A DNA stretch of 64,000 bases from Ciona intestinalis (lineage: Eukaryota > Chordata > Ascidiacea > Phlebobranchia > Cionidae). Shown in pieces: positions 45,541 to 55,252 of this stretch; within the stretch, counting starts at the first letter, position 1, and the number at the start of each line of letters is the position of its first letter. The stretch lies in the NCBI RefSeq assembly GCF_000224145.3, contig NW_004190397.2:105033-169032 (forward strand). Reading direction: 5' to 3'. Position numbers and translations under genes: made by a program. Below the pieces are notes generated by a model. The model was not told the origin of the DNA and searched no databases. It saw only the letters and a program-made list of their open reading frames with translations.

Positions 45541-48500
45541 CTTAAGCTCGATACTTTCAGGTCCCCTGTGAACCCTGGCCTCATGACGTCGTTGGCGTCT
45601 CAATCGTGAAATTAGTTTGACGTCAAATAAAATGAACAATACAGCGAACCCGATCCATATTGTAAGCGCATAAGAGCCGAGGTATATCTAATAACAAAAA
45701 AAATATTGTAACATTATCCTGGAACATTTTTGCTCTACTTTTAATAATTAGTTTTTGTTAAAAAACTTTTAATTTTCCATTTTCTATAGGGCATCTAGAA
45801 TGTTTGGGACAAGTCGTTTTGGTAAATCTTAAATACATAAAATTAATAAGCCAATTTAAAACATATTTGTCTACGGAAGCATCTTGTTTTGTACAATTAC
45901 CAACGTTCTTTTAGAGTCGTAAGGATACGGTTATACAATTCTATAAATATTCTTTGTTTACTACCAAATAGGACAATAAAATGGTAAAAACAAGCATTTA
46001 ACCTACTGGTGCCTGGTAAATTTTGTCCCCCTTAGTACTGGCCGCTGTACAACATAATATACTCGCATAATGTAAAGACATGAATCTAAACTACCTGTAG
46101 GTACGGTGGTATGAAGCTTGCCACCCACGCTACAACCCAAAGTATTGCTGCAGAATACCCATATGCAGTAGAACGTGTCGGTTCACTAGTAATTTCTCCA
46201 AGTAAGGCAAAAGTTGTAAGATTAGTTCCGCCAGACCAACTACGAAAAAGTTTGTCAAATTGTCAGCCATACACAAAATAAAAATATAAAACGAAAAAAT
46301 ATAAATACACATAAAGTTACATATGTGGTAACTAGTAAGCGGGCAAGAGGTGTATGAAACAAAACATCCGGATTGTATCGGCTGTGCTTAATTCGCCACG
46401 CCAGAATTTTTAAGTTACATTCATTCATTCTATTTAAGTTACATTCATTCTATCTAAGTTACATTCATTCTTATTTTATCGCAAGCGTTATATAAACATG
46501 AGCGTCATATACTGTGTATTATTATACGGTGGCTTTAGACCGGTAACAAATCGAAGTTTCAACTTACGCAATGAGAAAAATACCAACGGCAAATATTGCA
46601 ACGTATGGCATGGCGTTTGGTGCCGCTGGTGTGGCTAGTTGACTGACGGTGTATGTCACGTGGGCGAAAATAATCAGAATGTTGCTCGCCACGTGGACTT
46701 TGAATCCTCCGAAACGGTCCACGATTTTCGACTGTCAGAAAAAGTGGTATTTTTTTATCAAAATTGTTACGATAAATTATGCATATTTTTGAAGAAATCA
46801 AGAGTTAAAGAATGAATATTATTTTTCTTCTTTGGGTCTTTATAATATTGCAGCTAAATGCTATATAACTCGTTCCCGCTTACGAGTTACTGTCAATACA
46901 TTAGGGAATATATATACATACCCCTACTACTCCTGCAAGCAGTTGCATGGCGAAAACACCAATTGTGGCGTAAGTCGCTTTATCAGGGCTAATACCAGCA
47001 TCAATGAAAATTTGGTCCGAATACAGAAGCACGTTATCCACTCCAACTAAAATAGCGCTTAGACAAAGAGCTATCACTCCAACGAACATATCCCTGCAAT
47101 GTTTAACGGTCATTAACAACGTAATTGTAGGCAATCATTTATCAGTACAAGAGAGCTTGGCTTTAATGAAAGGCTACGTACAACTTTTATATATATATAT
47201 ATATAAGATTTTATTAATGTAAATCGTACTACAAGTATTGGACTTTAGTTTTCAAGCTCCTATGCTTAGATGTAGCGAAAATTACTAAGCATATTAGGTG
47301 CGTAACAACTGGTTTTAATTTTGGGATAAAGTTTAATGTTATTATCGTGTTACTTAAGATAAAAACACGGCGTTGTGAGCCTAACATGGTAAAGGTATTT
47401 AATGGTGAATTTTGCAACGATAAGATTTCGTTTTAAGTATTTACAAAGCAGATTTTAGCAGCACATAACCTGTATTCTTTGGTCGTAAGCATTTCTTTTA
47501 TACGCACTTTACGTTTTCCGCCGATTTCTTCGGACATACTTGCAAGTTCTTCTTTAATTTCAGCCTAAACTTAACAAATTACATAAACTTATGATCATAC
47601 TTAATTTGAGACTTTACCAATGTTCCCTTTCGAAGTTTTTTAAGCACTTTCAAAGCCTCGTCTTTCCCGTAAGTTCTCAATACATAGAATGGCGTGTTGG
47701 GAATCCAGTGACTGGATATCAGATATATAAGTGAAGGAATAACAGCTAAACTGACCAACACTGTCCAAAGACTCAAAGAACCCAAAATCTGTGGCAAAGT
47801 AAAAACATTGTTTTTTAAAAAATGTTAAGCTCAGAAAATCCTGCTGTATTAATTGTAATAAAAACTACACACCTTTGGATGACTAAAAATCGAGCCAAGA
47901 AGAATTCCAAACGCGCTACTTAAACCAATGACACTTTGCCAGAAGTTTTGCTTGTAATTTGCGCTCATTTCTGACACCATTAGACAAGGTAAATCTGATG
48001 AGTATAAAAATTAGTTTTATTTCAAGGTTATTGGCACTCTAAGTATGGGGCACTTGTACTTAAGCCTAGTATACAGAAGACAACGAATTTATAGTACTGT
48101 ATAGTACCATGGAAAAGATGAGATCTTAGCACATTATATCCAAGTATCCTGATTGTGTTTTAAACAATTACTAATGGTCTGTATAGGGTTCATGAGGATA
48201 CAGTTTCACAATTCTTGAATGTTATTTGCTTACTATCAAATGGGTCAAGGCAATAGAAAACTATACATTGTCAAAACTTACTGTAAGCCATTCCAAGTGA
48301 AATACCGCCTATAATACGTCCAATTATCAACGCCTCATATGACCAAGTCGTTCCCGCCACTAAAGCTATCACGATCACGCCCGTGATATTAATCACATGA
48401 GAGAGCTGCATGAGCCCCTTTCTGCTGACGTAGGAGAGCATGAAGTTCATACCTACTCCACCGATTAATCCGCCAAAGTAAATGCAAGAGACAGAAACTG

Positions 48501-49046
48501 CGTATAAGATGGTCCACGTATCCTCTGGCATTGTCTCATTGTAGCGGCTCTGTAGGAAAAAGTTTCGTTTTAACAGCCTTGTTTAGCATTCATACACATC
48601 GTGCCCGCTTAAGCGTTATCACATATTGTTCGTTTCTACATACGACAAAACGTTTATAACATATTTTGAGTCATGTTCCTTACCATATGTGTAGTCTCAT
48701 ACATTGTGCGCATCGCAGGTGCCAAGGGATTGAGTAATACAAAGTTATAAACCGATACTGACAAAAGTAACCATGCCGTCATGAAAAGACAAAAGTTGCC
48801 GAAATTCGAGTTCGTCTGAAAAAAATATACATCTTCAAACAGATATAAAACTTCCAAAGTTTTGTTTTAATTTTCAATTTACCCCTAAAAATAAGACAAT
48901 TACAGCTAAAACGATGAAGTTTTAATCTTAAAATGTAAGAAATACATTTTAAACACATTTAACTAATACTTAACTGGCTTGACTGCTATACAATTCTATA
49001 TAAACAGTAAAAACAAAAGCAATATGAATATACTTACTAGCGCCAT
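45535..49046 (-). CDS. SLC2 (GLUT)-like sugar transporter, copy C
   Basis: Ten exons: 49038-49046 (MAL), 48684-48815, 48282-48549, 47873-47994, 47618-47788, 47470-47564, 46922-47093, 46568-46731, 46095-46239 and 45535-45687. About 476 residues, same architecture as copies A and B. Diverged parts are exon 3 (SRYNETMPEDTWTILY), TM7 (AILVGVDNVLLYSDQIF) and the C-terminus (DVKLISRLRRQRRHEARV...ELKA). Exons 5, 8 and the 3' half of exon 2 are almost identical to A and B even at silent sites. No frame breaks were seen. The substrate is unknown; transport by facilitated diffusion or symport is inferred only from the superfamily. Confidence 0.86.
45885..46000 (-). mobile_element. MITE relic
   Basis: acaattaccaacgttctttt, gagtcgtaaggatacggtta, ttctttgtttactaccaaat. 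Transporter C intron 9. Confidence 0.55.
46255..46430 (+). mobile_element. SINE 3' portion
   Basis: aattgtcagccatacacaaa, gtaactagtaagcgggcaag, aggtgtatgaaacaaaacat, with a repeated ttacattcattc tail. Transporter C intron 8. Confidence 0.75.
48098..48262 (-). mobile_element. MITE, diverged
   Basis: agtaccatggaaaagatgag, cacattatatccaagtatcc, ggttcatgaggatacagttt. Transporter C intron 3. Confidence 0.6.
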
Positions 49047-49254
49047 GCTTGCAGTAACAAAAATTATGCTTCGAACAGAACTGTCAAAAATTAATCAAAC
49101 GAAATACACAACTAGAGCAAACTATGACAGCGGACGGCGTTTCCTATTAAAATAAAACAATTAAATCAACAGCTTCAATGGTATAAAGTTATACTGTTTT
49201 GGTGCAGCAATTCATGCTAAAAAGGTTTTAATTTTTTTGGTATTGTATGCATTA

Positions 49255-49440
49255 CAAATACAATTTTAATGGGTTGCCAAAATTATCAGCCATACATAAA
49301 AAAATGAAAAAATTCAACAAAAATCACCTACAAAGTAACATACATGGTAACTCGTAAGCTGGCACGAGGTGTTAAACCCGTGTGATAACGACTGTCGTTT
49401 TTCGGCCACGCGAAGATAAAGTTACATTCATTCAATCAAT
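49255..49440 (+). mobile_element. SINE 3' portion
   Basis: gggttgccaaaattatcagc, cctacaaagtaacatacatg, ctggcacgaggtgttaaac. Followed at 49460-49540 by an inverted tail piece. Confidence 0.75.
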
Positions 49441-49799
49441 TTTCAATAAACAAGTGTTATTTACTCGCGTGGTGGAGCAAAAACAGCCGTTATAACACTG
49501 GTGTTCTGTTTCATAAATCTCGTGCCCGTTTACATTGATATTTATGGTACAAACTAATTTTTCATGAAACTCAAATTTACAACAAATAATTTTGCAATAA
49601 ATACACACTTGGTTGCCAGATTTGCACATGGACTACTATAATCACACAACGATATTGTAACCAATAAGAAACAAGATGCCTTTGTGATATCACTACACTA
49701 AAATAACGTATGGTAGGGTTAGGACGCGGGGCAGTTTGGGACATTTTTTAACGTTTTGGCGATAGTCAAAACAAATGGGACAGAATTATCCGACAGTAC

Positions 49800-50105
49800 A
49801 TTATTCGCGGCTGCCTAAAACGCGCGACCCTTTTACTGCTATTAACTATTAAAATCGCTGTTTAAATATCTTCTTAAGCGTCTCAGTATAAACCACTCAA
49901 CTGCATCTATATACCAATGTACTATATATATATATATAACTTCGAAGCGTAATAAACTGCGGTATGGTACCAGAACGACTCACACTGACTGCATAAAACG
50001 CGCGACCCTTTTTCTGCTATTAACAATTAAAATCGCTGTTAAATATCTTCTTAAGCGTCTCAGTATAAACCACTCAATTGTATCTATATACCAATGTACG
50101 AAGTA
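49800..50105. repeat. Tandem duplication, about 180-bp unit
   Basis: aaaacgcgcgacccttttac, atcttcttaagcgtctcagt, ataaaccactcaa.t, tatataccaatgtac occur at 49812-49922 and again at 49992-50101. The linker tatggtaccagaacgac also recurs at about 50364 and 50430. Confidence 0.85.
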
Positions 50106-50529
50106 TTTTTTGCAAACTATCTATACTTTGTTTAAACTAATGCGCATACGTGAAAAGGCAATATCATACCTGCTTTCAAGAAGCTGTAGGCTAAATAATC
50201 AAGGGGACAACCGCTATTGTGACGCAAATAATCTACTTGTGAATTGCCATTATGTCGTAATCAACTGCCAGGTCAAACAATCGCTATTGTGATGCAATGA
50301 ATCCACGTTTGAATCCCTACTATATATGTCATATATAACTTCGAAGATTACTAAACTGCCGTACGGTACCAGAACGACTTACACTACATGTACTCGAGTG
50401 ATTATTTCTTTGGATCGAAATAGCCGTATGGTACCAGAACGGTTACACTAAACGTTTCCTAATAATAATATCCGGAATTGGCAATAGACTGTATGCATAT
50501 AGTTAAGTACTTCGTTGGAGTTAATACAG

Positions 50530-50706
50530 TAGTGTGGAGAAAGATGGGACCTTGAACACATAATATCTAAATATTCTTATCTTGTTTTAAACAATTAACA
50601 ACGGTCTATGGGAACCGTGAGGATACGGTGTTATAGTTCTTGGAATGTCTTTTTTTACTACCAAATGGGACCAAAAAAAAAGACTAATAAAGGTGCCCCC
50701 CCTACT
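50530..50706 (-). mobile_element. MITE, diverged
   Basis: cagtagtgtggagaaagatg to gtgccccccctactatag. Confidence 0.75.
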
Positions 50707-51123
50707 ATAGATATGCCGTTACTATAGATATGCCGTTACACTTTCGTTTATTTTTGTTGTTAACTTTTTGGGGTAATTTTATTCTTAACTTGTTTTTTTG
50801 GTGTTTTTTAAAGTGTTATTCTTAGCCCGCCTGTATTTTGTTATGAAGCCCGTCTAAATTTTCTGTGTGCATAATAATGATGGGTCTTTAGGAAACCATG
50901 TGCTTCTAACTTTGTACAATAAAATAATTTGGATACAAGAAAAACGTGTTTCGACCCAATTCTCATCGGGTTTCTAAAGCGGAAACAGTCGACGAAATGT
51001 CGCCACGATATTACATTGTTTTGTTGTTAGGACAGCATATCAAAATATAATATTTTTACTGCTTGTTTTCATAAACTGTTTGTTTAGATAAGAAAGCTGT
51101 GGCTTTTGTTAAAGCTAGTTTTA

Positions 51124-51298
51124 TAGTAGAGTGGAGAAAGATGGGACACCGTTAGCACAAAATATCCGAGAATTCTGTTCGTGTTTTAAACAATTAACGG
51201 TTCATGGAAGTTTTTAGGATACGTTTCTATAACTCCTTGAATGCTCTTTGTTAGTAAATTGCATGAAAGGCGTCCCACCTTTTCCCATCCTACTATAT
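51124..51298 (-). mobile_element. MITE
   Basis: tatagtagagtggagaaaga to ttcccatcctactatata. Confidence 0.8.
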
Positions 51299-51617
51299 AA
51301 CCTAAACTTTAGTTATGTGCTTAAATATAAAAACAAAGTTTAAATTAATTGTTAAAATAAGAAAATGGAATTAGCAGTTAATTGGCAGTCGTTAAACATG
51401 CTTTTAAGAAATACTATACTCGGTAAAGTATTTAAAATCTGTCTAAATCACCATATTGTATTTACCGCATTTTTTTAACTTGTAAGCAGGCATGAGGCGT
51501 ATGAAAACAAACACCCGTGTTATAACAGCTGTTGTTGCCGCCATGCGAAGCTATAAATTAAGTTTCAATCAAAATTTCTCAATAACAACGTTATTTCTAG
51601 AGCTAAAGAGTAACCAC

Positions 51618-53455
51618 ATGAAGAAAACAAACAAAAGATATATGAAGTATCCGATCTTAAGTAGCGTAGTTTTGATTGCGTTCTTCTGCGTTATTCAAGT
51701 TCTAAGAATAAACCAGAAAATCGTGAAAAACGATTTGCGCGCGAGAGCAGTCGTGCGGAAGCAAGATTTTACGATTTGTCTGTACGGAGTGAAACAGCAC
51801 ATTGTAGTTAATTTCGTTCAAGATTACGACCCCAACATAGTAAGTAATAGTGCCTACGTTTTGTTATTTGACTTTGTGTTTGTGTGATATGCTTATGACG
51901 TCACTCACGACGTCACTCATGACGTCACTTGTAACGTCCCTTATAACGTCACTCATGACATCACTTATGACATCACTTACGACATCACTTATGACGTCAC
52001 TTATGACGTCACTTATGGCGTCTTACATGACATCACTTATGACATTACTTTTTACATCTTACATGGCATCACTTATGACGTCACTTATGACATCACTTAT
52101 GACATCACTCATGGCCTATTTTTTACAGTGTGGAGTATGTACGCTTAAGACAGTCAGCTCGTATTGTGATGTTATCATTTTCGACTTCAGGCATGCACCT
52201 AAGATTAAACCTGGAAGTTTACAGAGGTTTGATAGTACTATAGTTTATAAGCCTATATAGAAACGACATCGACTATGGGGCATGGGAGTGGCAGTTATTA
52301 AAAAGTCACTTAATTCCTAACACTTAGAGGGATATTAATCAAGAAAACGCCTGTCTACTTATCCACACACTCCAGTAGCTTTAGCAGCTCGACTGTGGGC
52401 ATGAGAGTGGCAACCATGGATAAGTCACTCAAGTTCCTACCCGCGAAAATATAATGGACTAAACCAACAAATATAACTGTCGACATACTACAATATCACC
52501 TGCAAATTGACTGTGACAACAATTGTAACCTTTAGTATGGTGAATAAGAGCAGACTATAGTGTGTTGTAAAATATAGTTTCGAACCGAATATTTTTTTTC
52601 AGGCAAAGCCCTGACCAATTGTTCGGCTGGGCTTCGGGGGACTCGGCTTTCGGGCACAGGAATATGCATAAGTACGACGCATCTAAACATGAAGGTATAT
52701 TCAACTTTACGGTTTGGTATAAGTTGGATTCGGATATTCCAATACCGTATGGTACACTTGCGCGCACGTACAGAGCGCTGGCAGCCGAGGACCGAAACTT
52801 GGAAGAAATTTTAGCGAAAAAAGATAAGCTTGCCATATGGATAGTTTCGAATTGTGACAATAGCGAATTTGCGATGAGAAGAATGGAATTTGGACTGGCG
52901 ATGAAAAATACTAAAATTGGGAAACTTTTAGATTATAGAGGCCGATGTTTTGACCAAGAAAGAGTTAAATGGCAGGGCTATGTCTATGATCCTACGTCCT
53001 CGCTTAGAGATAACGGTACCGAACGTTTTAAGTTCTATTTCGCGTTTGAGAACTCGTACCATTGCCGGTACTACATCACGGAAAAGTTTTGGAAAAACGC
53101 TTTTCTTGCGTCGGCGGTTCCAGTTGTTTGGGGACCTTCTAAAAAAGATGTGGAAGCAGTCGCTCCCAAGCACTCATTTATTCACGCAGAGGACTTTCAG
53201 AGTCCGGAAGACTTAGCAGATTATCTTTTATATCTGGATCAGAATGATGCGGAGTACCGAGAATACTTTAAATGGAGGACGCGAGAAGATAAGTGGAAAG
53301 GTGAATCCGGTTACCCAGAAGATCGACCGGAGTCGTTCGGAATGTGCAAGTTATGTCTTATGTTGCATGAGAACTTAAAAAACCCAAAGAAACGATATAT
53401 AACTAATCTAACAGAAGTTGTTTACCATAAAGACGACGAGTGCCTGAAGTACTGA
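51618..53455 (+). CDS. Alpha-1,3-fucosyltransferase-like (GT10), Golgi type II membrane protein
   Basis: Three exons: 51618-51839, 52129-52226, 52603-53455. About 390 residues. A short cytosolic tail (MKKTNKRYMK) precedes one signal-anchor helix (YPILSSVVLIAFFCVIQVL), fitting Golgi type II topology. GT10 landmarks in order: FNFTVWYKLDSDIPIPYG, then KLAIWIVSNC, then GRCF. The donor-binding core is FKFYFAFENSYHCRYYITEK, then FWKNAFLASAVPVVWGPS, then HSFIHAEDFQSPEDLADYL. The family transfers fucose from GDP-fucose to N-acetyllactosamine or chitobiose-type acceptors; the exact acceptor cannot be told here. Upstream start codons at 51492 are within a SINE and are not used in this model; an acceptor-like gttatttctag lies 20 bp before the chosen ATG. 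Frame is intact throughout. Confidence 0.9.
51893..52118. repeat. 12-bp tandem array of CRE-like palindromes in fucosyltransferase intron 1
   Basis: The unit atgacgtcactt (and variants gacatc, ggcgtc) repeats about 18 times with strict 12-bp spacing. At least six units keep the perfect palindrome TGACGTCA, the CREB/ATF consensus. The array is open in the frame of exon 2 (period-4 peptide MTSL), because 12 is a multiple of three. Confidence 0.9.
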
Positions 53456-53828
53456 ACGACATGAAACCGAATTTAAAAAGAAACAGCTCAAAAGTTTCTT
53501 AAACAATGACATACAAGAAGACACTTTTCTAAATAAAAGACATAATTTATTTAGATTTATGTAGAAAGTATTTATAAGTTTTAAAAAGACATAACACCCT
53601 ATTTAATTCATGTGTTTAAGGCGTCAATGGGTAAACATTATAGTTCTTAAACGTTTTATGCTAATAGCACAATCAGTGCCTATTGACGTGTTTGCGGCAG
53701 ACCAAATTTATAACGCCTATATGTTTCACTACTTCACACCACATATGTAAATACAGTTTTTAAGTTAACTATAGTTAAGTTTTGCAAACCATTTAGAACT
53801 GTATAAATATACACAGACCTATCTATGA

Positions 53829-54350
53829 GTACAGCAAAGTGTGCGTAAACCAACATAGTCTAAAAACGAGTTAGATTAAAAATGGCTGTACACAGTATCC
53901 GGAATTCGTCCGCTTTGTCTGTTTTGTCCGGATTTCGCTGCCGCAAGCGGAACTCGGTAAAGGGTTTGCATACGACTTCGCAGGCGTATTCGCATGCCGG
54001 ATTCTGTGTACAGCCACCTTAATAGGTACTTTTAACCGCTTAAAAACACCTTGTAGCTAATAGATACGTCCCATATATCCTGATCAAGTTTTTAACAATT
54101 AACAACGTTTTTTTAAGTACAGCACATTGTGCATAAACTAACATAGTCTATAAAAACGAGTTACATTAATAGGTACTTTTAGCCGTAATAAAAACACTCT
54201 ACAGTTTTCCTATATATCCTGGTCGTGCTTTTAACAGATAACAGCGTTGTTTTAAAGTGGAGCAAAATGTGCATAAACGATTACAATTTTAAAATGAGTT
54301 ACATTATTATATGTACGCTTAGCCGTTTTAAAACACCTTATACACTAACA
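53829..54350. repeat. Three tandem units of about 140 bp
   Basis: Units share tacagcaaagtgtgcgtaaa / gcacattgtgcataaac, catagtctaaaaacgagtta, ataggtacttttaaccg, cctgatcaagtttttaac. Unit 1 is split by the element at 53881-54020. Confidence 0.8.
53881..54020. mobile_element. Short inverted-repeat element inserted at TTAA
   Basis: tggctgtacacagtatccgg at the left and ccggattctgtgtacagcca at the right form inverted ends. Unit 2 of the host tandem repeat is an empty site (gttacattaataggtac). The filled site has TTAA on both sides, so a TTAA target duplication is directly visible. This suggests a piggyBac-type transposase; a TTA/TAA duplication by a Harbinger-type enzyme is the alternative. Confidence 0.75.
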
Positions 54351-54681
54351 GTACACTGCAAATATCACTAATCTACTGGTTCTAAATACAATGACTAGCT
54401 TACATGTTACGATCTTTCGCTAACACAGTTCAACAAGAACTATACTGGATATAACTACACCAAGAGAAAAGCGCGCAGTGGGAGGCACGAAACGCGCATC
54501 AATCAGGCTCGCGGCAGAGAACACGCAGAAACGTTTATTAGATATCGAAAACAAATCACGTGTAAAATAGTGGACTACAAGTAGTGATATGGAAACAAAA
54601 ATAAAACCGATTTAAAAGGTACACGAATTGAGTAAACGGCGTTATATAATGAACATAATTTGACCTAATAATGTTATATTA

Positions 54682-54873
54682 TAGGGTAGGGGAAGATAGG
54701 GCACCTTTAGCACATAATATCCATATATCCTAATCGTGTTTTAAACAATTAACAACGGTCTTATGGAAGTCGTGAGGATACGGTTTTATAAATCTTTGAA
54801 TCTTCTTTGTTTACAACTAAATCGGACAAGAAAATAGAATGAAAAGGTATCCTATCCCCCCCACCCTATACTA
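54682..54873 (-). mobile_element. MITE
   Basis: tatagggtaggggaagatag to ccccccaccctatacta. Confidence 0.82.
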
Positions 54874-54891
54874 AACGTTTACTAACATATA

Positions 54892-55083
54892 GTACCGTGG
54901 GGTAAGATGGGATAAAGTTAGCACCAAAATCGTATATTACCTGATCATGTTTTTAACAATTAACAACGCCATTTTAGAATCGCAGGGCAACGGTTACATA
55001 ATTCTGTAAATATTCTTTGTTTATTACCAAATGAGACAAGAAAAATTAAAAACATGTCTCATCTTACACCACCCTACTATATC
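54892..55083 (-). mobile_element. MITE, older subtype
   Basis: tagtaccgtggggtaagatg to acaccaccctactatat. The core resembles the diverged subtype with taacaacgccattttagaat. Confidence 0.78.
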
Positions 55084-55252
55084 ATTGTACGTCATACATG
55101 ATACATTTATTGACAATTCCCGCTGCTGTGTAATTTAAACTGCTACACGCATATTTTGTGTCCGTTTAACAATTTTGTTAGTTATATGCATTTCGACAAC
55201 AAAATATGGTACAACTAAAAATCTTTTCATTTACTGTCAGTTTTTTTGGTTT

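Larger units (their letters stand above)
49047..51617. other. Region upstream of transporter C and of the fucosyltransferase gene
   Basis: Contains SINEs (49255-49440, 49460-49540, 51478-51545), a tandem duplication (49800-50105 with a third partial unit), and MITEs (50530-50706, 51124-51298). No exon was recognised. Confidence 0.55.
53456..55252. other. Region between fucosyltransferase and the basic-protein gene
   Basis: Starts with an AATAAA at about 53533, a likely fucosyltransferase poly(A) signal. Then follow a three-unit tandem repeat (53829-54350) carrying a TTAA-inserted MITE, and two MITEs at 54682-54873 and 54892-55083. Convergent gene ends flank it. Confidence 0.6.

Noticed and set aside
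51492-51617. Upstream ATG extension of the fucosyltransferase
   Set aside because: The extra N-terminus lies in a SINE tail and would bury the signal anchor behind unrelated residues.
51893-52118. CRISPR-like appearance of the 12-bp array
   Set aside because: Units are contiguous without spacers, in an animal intron.
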